From Desmodus rotundus (taxonomy: Eukaryota > Chordata > Mammalia > Chiroptera > Phyllostomidae), in assembly GCF_022682495.2 (NCBI RefSeq), contig NC_071392.1:106630896-106694895 (forward strand): a stretch of DNA of 64,000 nt, written 5' to 3'. Shown here piece by piece: positions 10,798 through 21,664 of the stretch. Within the stretch, counting starts at the first letter, position 1. Each line of letters starts with the position of its first letter. Both the position numbers and the translations under genes were made by a program. The notes below the pieces were generated by a model. That model saw only the letters and a list, made by a program, of their open reading frames with translations, was not told where the DNA came from and made no database searches.

Positions 10798-11049
10798 AGT
10801 TGGGGGCCTAGACTATAGCTCGGTGCTCTCACGCCGTTTTATCCCTCCGCCGTCTGGGCCACCGTCTTCCCTGAAGGCTAATGTATCACTCTTCATCCGT
10901 CCTGCCTGTCAGTACTGTTCGGTTCCTGGAAGAGTACAAGAGAGGCCCCAGGATGACATTTTCTCAGGCTGTCAGATCTGCACGTGCTGGGGCAGCACTC
11001 CTCACCGCTCTTCCCATCGTGGACCTCCCGTACAAATCTGTTGTTACAG

Positions 11050-11243
11050 GAGAGTCACGGGGATGTAAAGTACGGCAGAGGGGATACAGTTAACAATATT
11101 CTAATAACGGTGTATGGTGTTAGAGGGGTGCGAGATTTTTCGGAATGATATATATTTAATGTCTAATCACTGGGGTGCACACCTGAAACTAATATAATAT
11201 TGGGTGTCAACTGTAATGGAAAAATTAAAAATGATTAAAAAAT
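11050..11243 (+). mobile_element. L1 LINE, 3' end
   Basis: GGGGATACAGTTAACAATAT TCTAATAACG then TGTCTAATCACTGGGGTGCA CACCTGAAACTAATATAATA TTGGGTGTCAACTGTAATGG and an AAAAATTAAAAATGATTAAA tail is a classic L1 3' terminus. It is 5'-truncated. A VES SINE inserted at its A-tail. Confidence 0.85.
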
Positions 11244-11257
11244 CCTACCTGTGCATT

Positions 11258-11460
11258 TTTTTTTTAAAGACTTTATTTATTTTTAGAGAGAGGGGAAGGG
11301 AAGGAGAAAGGAAGAGAAACATCAATGTGTGGTTCCCTCTCATGTGCCCCGACCTGGGGATCTGGCCTGCAACTCAGGCATGTGCCCTGACTGGGAATCG
11401 AACCAGTGACCCTTTGGTTTACAGACCGGCACTCAATCCACTGAGCCACACCGGCCAGGG
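11258..11460 (-). mobile_element. VES SINE with target duplication, nested in an L1 tail
   Basis: It starts with T-rich sequence and TTTATTTATTTTTAGAGAGA, and ends in CCACTGAGCCACACCGGCCA GGG, the reverse of the VES head. The internal CTGACTGGGAATCGAACCAG is the antisense box B. The direct repeat CCTACcTGTGCATT / CCTACtTGTGCATT (11244-11257 and 11461-11474) is a 14-bp target duplication with one mismatch. Confidence 0.93.
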
Positions 11461-11474
11461 CCTACTTGTGCATT

Positions 11475-13340
11475 CTTAAAGCCAATGGGGATTGCATTCT
11501 CTCTTCACCAAACATTTGCTTCTCCCTCAAACAGTTTTATGGAGTATAACCCCATGTTGGTAATTTTTTTCTGTAAGATGTTTCTCTCCATCTGTTTGAA
11601 GTGTAGCAGAAAGAACAGTTTGCTACACAGCATAAAGGTTATATAATTTATATGTAACTGGTAGGAATTGTTTCATGATACTAAATCTAAATCATGTTGA
11701 CTATGACTCAGTCCTTAGCCACCTGAGACTTTTGCCCTCCTTTGAAACAATAAAAGAATTCCAGGGCCTGGGCAACCTCTGCGTGGCCACAATGAACTGC
11801 AGGCCCACAGCCCTTCCCCAGGATTGTTTGATCGTGTATAATGGTAACCAAATGTGGGTTAATGTAGCCTAATATTATTCATATTGTTGCTCAACTCTGT
11901 TATTTTTACAAGTACCAATTTTTAGGGGCATATTCAACATTAACTCAAGGACTTTCCTTAAAAGCCAAAGGAAGAATCCTTGCAGATTAGTAGTTAATAA
12001 TTAGTTTTTGTGAGTAATATATAGCTGAATTGTATGCACGTCTTAAGAATTCAGTGTGGACACCAGCCTGCAGAATTCTTGGTGATGATCTTAAGCTGAG
12101 AATTCACAGGTAGGATTCAGCAGGTGTTTGGGGCTTCCCTTGAATCTTGTCCTAGCAACTAGAGCTGGAATTTAGTATCCATTGTCTGAGAGTTGGCGTT
12201 TTATCCAGTCTTAAAACAAAGAAACAAAACCAGACCCAGGACTTCCAGATACAGAGGTTATGAATTTGACGTGTAATTTCAGAATCCTAGCATTTCCAGA
12301 AATAAGAATTATTACTGTGATGTTTGTTCGGATATAATCAACCAGGCACATTTCTAAACATATCTGTTATTCTTATTACAAGCAATTCCAGCAACAACAA
12401 TAATAACACTTTTTCAAGGATTGTAAGTTCGTGGAATTGCACGTCAAAGGAAAATATGGACCTCGAGCCTCTTAAATGTTGAAATAAAGCACATTGTTGC
12501 CTATTATATTTTTCAATTCCTCATGCATGCATTTCAGCTTAAGTTATATCCATTTTCTCATAACTCTGCCCTTTTATTCATAGATTTCAGGAATAAAATT
12601 AACCATGACATGGAATTTAAAGCATTTCTTGATACATTCTCTACACTACAAAGTGGTTATTTCAAATTTTATTTACATAGTTATCATCTCTCATCTGGGG
12701 ACACACGCATCCATCTATTTTTAATGTACATATAAGTGTAACTTTCCCAAGTTTATTATCATCCATTCATTCAGACTAAGGGATTTTCTTGCTCTGTAAG
12801 GGTTCCCTGGGTGATCTCATCATTGCATCACGACTAAGTTAAGGAGGCCCAGGGGACAAGATCATTTCCCTGGTACCACCCTCCACAGTAGGCACAACTT
12901 CAGTCACTCAGAGAGTATCTGTGGTGTGGGACTCTGCACCTGGCTGTTTCCATAGTCCTGAGGTCACTGTCACCAACCCATGAGCAATCCTGAGAGCCAC
13001 CACACTGTAAATGCACTCAGGCAAATGCTTCTCAGTCTCTCATGCCCTTCGTTTCCATGCCACCTGCCCAACAGGTAACTTCTCTTTCTTTCCCTGTGTG
13101 CAGATACTTACATAAGGATTCGCGGGTAAATAATGTAGGATTTCAAATTAAAGTTCATGGGATGAATTAAGTTTTGGAAACAAAGGGGATTTTCTGTCTT
13201 TACCTCTGATTCAAGCAACACCAGAGCTGAGAATTGCTGAATGGGTTACTGGCATGCTGGCCTGGCACCCATTCAGCTGCTTGCTGGGGACCCAACGCCA
13301 CGCCTAGCCGGTGTTTCCCTCTTACTGCCCACGGTCTTGG
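11475..13340. other. Unassigned AT-rich non-coding stretch
   Basis: A long, mostly AT-rich stretch without a repeat I can name. Sub-blocks at 11680-12060 and 12240-12520 are free of simple repeats. An acceptor-like tract TTTCTTTCCCTGTGTGCAG ends at 13103, but no open frame with a good donor follows. Confidence 0.35.
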
Positions 13341-13344
13341 GGGC

Positions 13345-13840
13345 TCTGTTAGTTTCTTATTGCTGCTATAACAAATTACCACCAATGAGTGGCTTAAAAC
13401 ATTATACATTTATTATTTTATGATTACAAATTGATCATCTTCCGCCCTTCCAAGTGTCAGAAGTCTGAAGTAGAATTTATTGAGCTAGAATTGGGGTGTT
13501 GATGAGGCGGTGCTCCTTGTAGAGATTCTAAGGGGGAATGCATTCCCCTGCCTGCTCCAGTTTCTAGTGGGCATCTGCATTCCTGGGCTCACGGCCCTGT
13601 CCTCCATTGGCATAGCCAGCAGTGTGGCATCTTCAAATCTCTTTCACTGAGGGGAACCCTTATGATTACATGGGGCCCGCCCAGCTTATCGAGGATAATT
13701 TATTCACCTCAAGATCCTTATCACATAGGCAAAGTTGTTGTTGTTGTTTTTTCCCATGGGAGGTAACATATTCACACGTTCTGGGAACTAGGATGTGGAC
13801 ATCTTTGGGGGAGGCCCTTATTATGCCTTTCAACTGGGCC
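13345..13840 (-). mobile_element. MaLR-type LTR, antisense
   Basis: TTAGTTTCTTATTGCTGCTA TAACAAATTACCACCAATGA GTGGCTTAAAACA, CTGAAGTAGAATTTATTGAG and GGTGTTGATGAGGCGGTGCT CC are the reversed MST/MLT1 3' half. GATTACATGGGGCCCGCCCA and an AACATATTCACACGTTCTGG G segment follow the reversed 5' half. This is a solo LTR with no internal genes. Confidence 0.75.
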
Positions 13841-14769
13841 TCTGTATGAGCTGCGAAAGCCAATGACAGCGGCACCTTTCCCACCTGCCCCCAGTAGTGC
13901 AGGTGCTCAGCAGTGGCTGATTTCAATCATGCCTGGTTCCCTATGTCCTTTGGACCCTCCATCCATGGCCAGGCCAGTTCCCTTATCGCTACTCCTTCCC
14001 CGTTCTGGAATCTAGCCTCTCCCTGTTCTTTACAGCTAACTCGTCAACCTTAAGTCACTGCTTGCTTATTAAGCTGCTTGCTTTGTGCAAAGGTATCTTT
14101 GCATTCAAAGCACCAAGTGTATTATCCCAGAGCCCCAGAAAAATCAAACTCTACCCAAGGAACACGTAGAACATACAGGTCACATCAAGCAACATTAGAA
14201 AATACTTTAAGCAATTGTTAGGGCACCATGATAGAAAAGCTGTTAGACACCAGATCCATCGTGTGGAAAGGTCCATTTCCACTCAGCTACGTCTTCCCCT
14301 ATTTTCTTCTGGCTCCCAGGGTGCTTGGTAGCACTCACCTACTTGGATGTGCACAAGACTATTTGTAGTATCTCTCCTTCCAACATCATAATTGCTTTAG
14401 CTTCTATCCTACCTAGCATACCAGGAACGCAGGCAACTGATCTATGCCTTCTTTGACAACTAGAGTTTTATTTCCTTTATTTAGAAACAAATGTAATTAG
14501 TTAAACTGGAGAAGACAGAACTACTTTTGCAGCAAAGTCAAAACATGCATCAACATTCATCTCTATAATTATTTCACCAGGGGAAAAAAACGTTTTCACT
14601 GGCTTTTATCATTAACGAAGAACGTCCTCAACAGTGGTTGGCTCCTTACTGAGTCACGTGAGTCAGGTCTGCTCTCGTGACCATGAAACAGCCTGGCCAG
14701 CCCCCCGCCCCCGCCGCCCAAGGTGTCTGGGAGTCACGCAGGCAAAGCTCAGACACCAACTATTACGTG
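13841..14769. other. Unassigned non-coding stretch
   Basis: No gene or named repeat. 14030-14640 is AT-rich and free of simple repeats. A short C-run-rich patch lies at 14700-14722. A reverse-strand donor-like GTGAGTGCTA near 14330 has no convincing exon. Confidence 0.35.
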
Positions 14770-14864
14770 GCCCAGCGCTGAAGAAGACGGCCTTTTGAGG
14801 CAGAGGGATCTGGGTTGGAATCTTTAACTCTGCTACTTCCCTGCTGAGTGTTTTTGGACAAGAT
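14770..14864 (+). mobile_element. MIR SINE, left half (split by a hAT insertion)
   Basis: GGCAGAGGGATCTGGGTTGG AATCTTTAACTCTGCTACTT CCCTGCTGAGTG is the MIR region before the core. It stops at GACAAGAT, exactly where the hAT element begins. Confidence 0.75.
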
Positions 14865-15064
14865 CAGGGGCTAGAAACTTTTTTGTGTACACGGCCAGGT
14901 AGTAAATATTTTAGTCTTTGTGGATCACATGATCTCTGTTGTATCTACTCAACTCGGCTAAAGTTTTAGCATAAGTAAATAGTAGGCATGGTTGTGTTCC
15001 AGTTAAACGATATTCACAAAAATAGGTTGGATTTGGCCCATGGACCGTAGTTTGCTGACTCGTG
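14865..15064. mobile_element. hAT-type non-autonomous element, copy 2, with 8-bp target duplication
   Basis: The element runs from CAGGGGCTAGAAACTTTTTT through GCCAGGTAGTAAATATTTTA GTC and GGATTTGGCCCATGGACCGT AG to GTTTGCTGACTCGTG, about 200 bases. The flanks GACAAGAT (14857-14864) and GGCAAGAT (15065-15072) form an 8-bp duplication with 7 of 8 identical, the hallmark of hAT transposition. It interrupts a MIR whose halves rejoin perfectly in order. Confidence 0.85.
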
Positions 15065-15190
15065 GGCAAGATGCTCAACCTCTTAAACTTTGGATATTAG
15101 TAATGAATATTGAAAGCTGCCATCTGGGTGTCATTAAAATTCAGTAAGATGGTGTATAATAAGTGCTTAGAATAGTACCCGAGACAAAGG
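15065..15190 (+). mobile_element. MIR SINE, right half
   Basis: GGCAAGATGCTCAACCTCTT AAACTTTGG continues the MIR after the insertion, and AATAAGTGCTTAGAATAGTA CCCGAGACA is its 3' part. Confidence 0.7.
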
Positions 15191-15557
15191 AGATGGTCAG
15201 TATATCTTTGGATGGGTGGGTGAGAAGGATGGAGGGGGGCAGGAAGGAAGAAATAAAAAGAGGGAAGGAGCAGCCGCATTGAAACTAAATATATTGCACA
15301 ATCATTTGCCAATCTCTGGGACAGAGTTCTCCCTAGCTCTAGGGAGAATGGACTGAGTGGAGCTAATTAAGCAGGAGACTCATGTCTTGTCACTTGGAGC
15401 AGAGCAACGGTGCTAGACCGGGTAAGCTGCAAAGGCTGGACCACCGTCACTAGGAAAGTGGTTAGTCCTTTCTGTCCTGTCATCTCCCCTGTCCCACCCA
15501 GGAACTATATTCTGTGAGGGTTAGAGCCACCCCACCTTCCCTCAGCTCCTACGTAAC
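15191..15557. other. Unassigned spacer with purine-rich patch
   Basis: 15210-15275 is GGA-rich low-complexity sequence (GGATGGAGGGGGGCAGGAAG). Nothing else is recognised. Confidence 0.45.
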
Positions 15558-15936
15558 TTCTTTTTTTAAAAATTTTGATATATTTATTGATTATGCTATT
15601 ACAGTTGTCCCATTTCCGCCCCTTCACTCAACTCCATCCTGCCCACCCCTTCCCTCCCACATTCTCCCCCCTATAGTTCATGTCCATGGGTCATACTTAT
15701 AAGTTCTTTGGCTTCTACATTTCCTACACTATTCTTACCCTCCCCCTGTCTATTTTCCACCTATCATCTATGCTACTTATTCTCTGTACCTTTCCCCCCT
15801 CTCTCCCCTTCCCAATCCCCTATTGATAACCCTCCATGTGATCTCCATTTCTGTGGTTCTGTTTCTGTTCTAGTTGTTTGCTTAGTTTTCTTTTGTTTTG
15901 GTTTTAGGTGTGGTTGTTAATAACTGTGAGTTTGCT
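15558..15936 (-). mobile_element. Bat-type L1, 3' UTR fragment
   Basis: It begins with a T-tract and TTTTGATATATTTATTGATT ATG. ACAGTTGTCCCATTTCCGCC, TATAGTTCATGTCCATGGGT CATACTTATAAGTTCTTTGG and CTGTTCTAGTTGTTTGCTTA follow, which I know as antisense bat L1 3' sequence. The pyrimidine-rich composition and lack of decay suggest a fairly young copy, truncated at its 5' side. Confidence 0.75.
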
Positions 15937-16234
15937 TAGCGAATACAGGAAGGTTACTCGAGGCTGGCCCCCTCACGCTCGCGTCCGCCTTTCTTCTCCA
16001 GGTTGGGTGCCTTGCTGGTGTGCAGACGGTTTGGGGCCTGTGATGGCTCTGAGGTCTTAGGGTTTTTCAGGTCTGTTTCTGCAGATGCCTGGCCCGTTCT
16101 GTCGTGGTCCCCTCGGGCAGCCTGGGTGGGTAGAACCTTGCTTCTGCGGTGTGTGTGCCCAAGAAAGGACAAACCTTCACAATATTTGAGCAAAGGACAA
16201 AGATGTCCCCCCCTTAGTTATTAATCACCCTTGA

Positions 16235-16720
16235 AAACAAATCAGGGAAGCTCCCACTGGAACTTCTCACTTTAATCTTCTGTCTTTGAAACAAAGTGTC
16301 CAGGCTTACAACTAACATGTTAGTGAAGACATTCACAAAAAGGCAAAGGACAGAAAACAAGTAAAACTACCTGAAAACTGGAGCTTTGTTCCAATAATAG
16401 GAGGTGGGATTATTTTATTGAAGCCTGAGTAGCTGCAGATCCGAATAGAAATAAAATGATCCTTTGCTTCGTCCTACTGTGTAATTCTTAATTCAGAAAC
16501 CCATGACCTACTCAAATGAGAGCACCGAGTCTGTCTACTGTGAGTGCAGCTTTTTATGATAAGCACACGATTGAACACTCTAATGATGGATCCAGAATGT
16601 TCTGAGAGTTTGAGCATGAAGAAAACTATATTAAAATTTGAGGCTTAATCTAACAGAATCTCATAGATGCCTTAGGTCATCCCGGCCTTTGATTCAAGCG
16701 GTATGTTTATCATTCCAAGA
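16235..16720. promoter_or_regulatory. Repeat-free block, possible conserved non-coding element
   Basis: No repeat or coding signature. It contains words such as TTAGTTATTAATCACCC (overlapping the left edge), TTTGAAACAAAGTGTCC and TAATTCTTAATTCAG. The suggestion of regulatory function is inference from composition only. Confidence 0.2.
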
Positions 16721-17644
16721 ACAACAACAAAAAAGATGAAAAAAGGAACAGATGTTGGTGGTACTTGGATGGAGTGTGTGCGTGTTCAGAAGCAACACAG
16801 AGTGCGGGCTTCTCACCCAAGCCCGAAGGTAAGGAGAACCATTTGAAAAGCGAGGGTATCACCCCCATGAGTTGCTAATGCAGTGACCATATGACCCAGA
16901 ATGTCCAAGACGGCTCCAGGTTTCCATAATTTTTTCCCTTAAAAATAGGTGATCCCAAAAATGTGTCCAAGTAATTTAATTTTAATATTCAAACCATCGT
17001 GAATTTTTTTTGATGTTTGGCCTAGAAGACGTGGTCACCGGAACACGAAGGTCCAGCGGTGGGACTGATGTGAACGGAAGGCTGGTAGTGTTTGGCGCCA
17101 AGAGAGCCTGCATTGCTCTTCCTACAAAACGGAACTTTTCATCGCGGCCAAAATGGGTTAGGGAGTGAGTACTCACTCAAGGCAGAAGCACCTGACATAA
17201 GTCGACACCTGTTACTATAAGATGGTTCTTCCTCATAAGCGGTCAGTGATCATCAGTCAATACTTAACTCATCCCCGAACTGACTCTCTCTTTCCCCACA
17301 TTGTGGTAGTTGGTTTTGCATCCACCGCTACCTGCTGCTTCTCATTATGCCCTGAGAACTGCAGACTGACCCTTCCCTGGGTGTCTGCACTGCTGTTTGT
17401 GCTGGCGTTCTGAAATTGAGATGCAGCCACAGCTGCTTGGGGTGGGGGTGGGGAGAAGAGAGAATGGGTGGGGGAGAGGGTAGGAGGAACGAGAGAGAGA
17501 CAGAAACATCCCCAGGGGAACAAGCTGCCCTACTCTCACGACCAGGTTTATTCGCAGAAAGGATGAAAGCCAAGAAGAAAATTATCCTGAGAAATTACCT
17601 AGCACATTTCAAGGGCCAAGAACTCACCTACCGTATCATTCCTT
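16721..17644. other. Unassigned non-coding stretch
   Basis: No repeat assigned with confidence. 16860-17000 carries GTGACCATATGACCCAGAAT, which may be a very old repeat. A minus-strand open frame at 16982-17176 has no domain. A purine-rich patch lies at 17440-17510. Confidence 0.35.
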
Positions 17645-17695
17645 ATTCTCTCTCTCTCCCTCTCTCTCTCTCTTCCTCCCTCCTTCCCCCTCTGA
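17645..17695. repeat. (CT)n-rich low-complexity tract
   Basis: About 50 bases of almost pure pyrimidine (TCTCTCTCTCCCTCTCTCTC). Confidence 0.9.
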
Positions 17696-17699
17696 TACA

Positions 17700-18465
17700 T
17701 GACTCAGCAAGTTAAAAAGATATATATATTTTAAAATCTCTAGTTTGTGAATAAGTATATGGCTCAGAGAAATAATGAAGGATCTTCAGAGCTGTTCGGA
17801 GTTACGCTAGATCTTACAGCAAGGACCTTCAGCTCCAGAACTTAAGTCCTTTTCCATGTACCCTGGTCCCTTACCTCTTACTACAGTTTAGCGGGCCTCC
17901 TATTTTTGTAGTAATCTGTGGGGCCACTGTGTTTACCCTATTTTGAAAGAAAAAGGCACAACTGATCTTGTTAGAATTCTGTGATTGCCTGTCCTTTGCA
18001 CTGGGGCTTGCCAGGCAGCTTCCAGTGAAATTTGAACTTGACTGTATCACCTATGGAGAACCTTCTGGCCTGCACCGGTGTGTCCTCCTTGCTATGGTGG
18101 TCCTAGCTATCCTTAGGCTGGTCCTGATTCTTTACTCTTATTTACCTTTGGCCCTTCTGGTTCCGTGGTGCTTCTGTGGGCTGTCTCAAATCCTCTGTGG
18201 CATTTGTGGTGAATAAATACATGAGTGAGCAGCTATGTGAATACCGAGCCTGATCTGTACACCCCACTGATGAGTGTTCATTCACTCTGATTTGCAGCTC
18301 TTGTCACACTTTTTTCCCCCTCCCAAATCTGTGTTTCTGAACATCCATTACTTTTCTCCTTTGTCTACGTTTTTGGGGACTAAGTGAGTTGGGGATGAAA
18401 ATTCTGAATAGTTTGAGCTTTTTACACAGTTCTCTCAAAGTGCTGCTTGGTCCTAGCCTTTTACT
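17700..18465. other. Unassigned non-coding stretch
   Basis: No named repeat. A plus-strand open frame at 17968-18216 translates to a hydrophobic string, but it lacks splice signals and homology I can recognise. Confidence 0.35.
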
Positions 18466-18469
18466 AGAT

Positions 18470-18830
18470 ACGGCTTTTTAAAGTCATTAGTTTTTTTTTC
18501 AAGAGTTTAAGCACCTTGATGAATGCATTGGGCTACTTGCAATATTCATAACTCATGTGTTCTGACCTTATGTTCCTGATAAAGGAATTCTCTGCCGTGT
18601 AAAGCTCCGGGATGAATAATGGCTGAGTGTTTCTATTGTCCTCTGAAAATGGAGATTACTATATGTTGAATCACAACAGAACTACTGTTTTATAGGCTGC
18701 GAATAGCATAAGGGCCCATCGTGTTTTTCCAGGCAGGGCCAAGTGAAAGGATAATGGCGAGCCAATTATTATAAATAATGCCTTATTTCCTTTTGGCCCC
18801 TGTGCAGATTTCACAGAGCAGGATTCTATT
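18470..18830. promoter_or_regulatory. Repeat-free block, possible conserved non-coding element
   Basis: No repeat signature and no open frame. It is rich in words such as ATGAATAATGGCTGAG, GCCAATTATTATAAATAATG and GGATAATGGCG. The suggestion is inference from composition only. A short MIR-like tail (AGCACCTAGCACAGTGCTTG GCACA, about 18870-18895) follows. Confidence 0.22.
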
Positions 18831-18919
18831 AAAGGCTGGAAGATTAAATTAAAGGAGACTGTGTTATTACCAGCACCTAGCACAGTGCTTGGCACAAGTC
18901 ACAGCTGAATTAACAAAAG

Positions 18920-20117
18920 AGCTCTGCAGGGGTTTGGGGTTTTGCTTTGTTATTTTTTTTCCTTCATTCTTCCTTCGCTGTGATAAGGGTCACAAACGAC
19001 CTTAGGTCCATCCACAGGGCAGAGCGGGGTCAAGCTGTGCAGGGGCCTAAGCTCAGGGTACTTTTCAGAGCTCCTGGGAGCCCAGATGGGTGAGCAGAAT
19101 GCTACTTGGTACATCTGGATGTGACCAGACCAAAGAAGGAAGAAAACAGACAGGGAGATTCTAGCAGAACAGATGGGGCTGAGGTTGGTCTGAGAGAAGA
19201 GGCAAGACTAGGTATGGGCATTCGGAATCCAGGAGCATCACGGGCCTGCTGCAATGTGGGCATGCAGCGGCTGGGCTGAGGGGTTCCAGAAGAACCCCAC
19301 GGATGAGGTCGGTATGCCAGAGGTCCTACTGGATAGGATGTTGACGCACTCTGCAGAACTTCTGATGACTGGAAGGCCCCAGCAGAATGAAGCCATGTTT
19401 CCCAGGCCTCACGTGGGCTCATGGAGTAAGCCCCAAATTCTTTCCCTCTCTCCTCCCATGCTGTAGAGTTTAACTTTGAGGAAGTTGAAAACCATTTTCC
19501 TCTACAGGCCTCAGTATCCATGTTTGCAAACTGAGAGTGTTGGGCCACATGGTCTCTAAGATTTGTGTCTTTGTTCATATTTTTGCTCTATTAATAGTGA
19601 TGTGAGGCAGTGTCATGTAAAAGCGGCTCCTGCTTTCCCAGACTAACATGCGTCTGGAAGACATGGAGCTTTGATGTTGTCAACCTCGTTTTTTATTTTG
19701 ACATCTATTGTTCTGTACTGACTTCTTTTAAATTCCCAGCTACTAGTGATTGTAGTTCCATCCAGCAATGGAGTCAAGGACCAAGCTGAGTCAGCAGTGG
19801 GAAGCATAATTTAATATGAATGTGTCACTTAAAAATGTGTATCTACATGGAAAAAGGGATTACCCCTCCAAAGCTAGCATTAGGTAATTTAATGAGATGT
19901 CCATAGTTTTCAGTGGACAGTGTCCATATGCCAGAGTATGGAGAAAGAATATATGTTCTAGGGTAGAAGCATATTTAAATTTAATTCATGTCCAGGAGTC
20001 TCCTCTCCTTTTAGATATAGGCATGCCAAAAGAGTAACAAGGAATCAAGGAAATTTGGAGAGTACTTCGCAAAGACATATCAAATTATTAGTTAACTGCC
20101 CCTTAGCCCACATTTCA
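18920..20117. other. Unassigned non-coding stretch
   Basis: Mixed composition. No gene, RNA or repeat is recognised. It ends at the target duplication of the following VES SINE. Confidence 0.35.
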
Positions 20118-20127
20118 CCTCTGCTTT

Positions 20128-20340
20128 TCTTTTTTTTTAATCCTCCCCCAAAGATATATTTATTGATTTTAGAGAGAGAGAAAGAGAAACATTGATGTGA
20201 GAGAGAAACGTTGATTGGTTATATGTGCCCTGACCTGGGATTGAATCTGCATCCTAGGTATTTGCCCTGACTGGGAATCGAACCCAGAACCTTATTGTGT
20301 ATTGGATGATGCTCCAACCAACTGAGCAACTGGGCCAGGG
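20128..20340 (-). mobile_element. VES SINE (diverged) with target duplication
   Basis: The antisense tail AAAGATATATTTATTGATTT TAGAGAGAGAG is followed by CCTGACTGGGAATCGAACCC and ACCAACTGAGCAACTGGGCC AGGG. The perfect 10-bp direct repeat CCTCTGCTTT (20118-20127 and 20346-20355) flanks it. The body is more diverged from the other copies, pointing to an older subfamily. Confidence 0.88.
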
Positions 20341-20469
20341 AATCCCCTCTGCTTTACTTTGCCAAGGGGATCTTTGCCTTTCTGAATTCATATCTATTCG
20401 TTACTCTGTCTACCACCTGTTGGCTGTCCTCCTTCATAACTGTCCTTGTGTGTGAACCATCCAGGGGGC

Positions 20470-21420
20470 ATCTAATGTTAGGGAGGAATATGGACATCTG
20501 GAATTCAGGAGAGAGAAGTAGCAGGAAGTGTAGACTTGAGAATCACCAGGATATGCCTGTATTTTGCCGTGTTTAATGTGCACTTTTTGCCCAAATTTTT
20601 GAGGGGAGAAAAAAGGATGTGCATTATCCATGGGTATAATGATTACATACCATGGGTATGATAATGGGCATAATAATCCCATGTATAATGCACATAAAAA
20701 TGTGGGTATACGTTATACATGGCAAAATATGGTAGGTAGTAATTTAATTCATAGTAAGCACTGAGCTCAGAAGGGGAGGAGAAAGATCTAGTATACAATA
20801 CCAATATAAAAATTGAACACGTGGTCAGGAGATGAGGGGCCAGCCAAGTAAACCAAGAAAAAGACCTGAGAAGTTATAGGATCACTCAGAAGCCACGGAA
20901 TTGCGTATTGAAAGGAGAGAAGGGCCATGGCGTTTCACACTTGCTGAGTGGTCCATTAAGACAAGGACTAAATGAAACCCTTTGTTTAGCCACATGGGGT
21001 CCACGGCAGGAGACTTTCCAATGTACAGATGAGGGCAGAAGCCAGATGGAATAAGTTGAAGACAAGAAAAGTGGAGCTCACTTTACTTCATTCTTTCCAT
21101 AAATGTACCTAATGAGGTGGAGGGGAGGGTGTGGACAGTAGCCTGAGATACTGAGATAAGACATAGGGTTATAGGAGATTTTGCTCTCTATGGTGGGAAA
21201 GATGTGGGCAAGTTTCAATGCTGATAGGAAGAAGCCAGTGGAGAGAGGGAGGTTTAAGATAGCAGCAGGAGGACAATTGGTGTCATCGAGGTCTGGGAGG
21301 AGGCTGAAGGTCAGGAGACCCAGAGCCCAGGAGCGAATGTCCCTTGCTGTATGGTAGAGCAGAAGGAGAAAGAAGGATGCACGGGAGGGCTTCCCAGCAG
21401 GCAGTCAGAACGTTTCTTTA
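20470..21420 (-). mobile_element. L2 LINE, antisense upstream part of the 3' region
   Basis: GGACATCTGGAATTCAGGAG AGAGAAG and TAGACTTGAGAATCACCAGG ATAT at the left, and AAGAAGCCAGTGGAGAGAGG GAGGTTTAAGATAGCAGCAG GAGGACAATTG at the right, follow reversed L2 sequence in order. It is interrupted at 20556-20733 by an inverted-repeat DNA element, and the L2 text continues on the far side (TAGGTAGTAATTTAATTCAT). Non-coding fossil. Confidence 0.65.
20556..20733. mobile_element. TA-flanked inverted-repeat DNA element, copy 1
   Basis: The left end CCTGTATTTTGCCGTGTTTA ATGTGCAC and the reverse of the right end (CCATATTTTGCCATGTATAA C) are inverted repeats. The right end is followed by TA, and the left is preceded by TG, probably a mutated TA. 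The 178-base body has no open frame. It sits inside L2 sequence that resumes in order. TA target choice suggests the Tc1/mariner superfamily, as inference. A second copy is at 35954-36434. Confidence 0.6.
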
Positions 21421-21664
21421 CAATGGCCTCTTGTTGCTTCTATGAAGTAGGAAGTGAGATCATTCCCTAAAGCTGGGGCGACAAAGATTCAGGAGCATGG
21501 TGGAAGTTTGTAAAAGCAGCAGTGGAAAATTGCAGGGCAGGTGACCAGGGAGATGAGTAAGGAGCCCCCCAGCTGACGTCATCCAACAGTCCGGGAGGTG
21601 TGTGGTTTTCTGGAGCAGAGCTCAGCAGCCTACTTGGGGCAGGGCTTGTTGGGCTGATACCAGG

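Noticed and set aside
11204..11479. Open frame across an L1 tail and VES SINE
   Set aside because: Composed entirely of transposable-element sequence.
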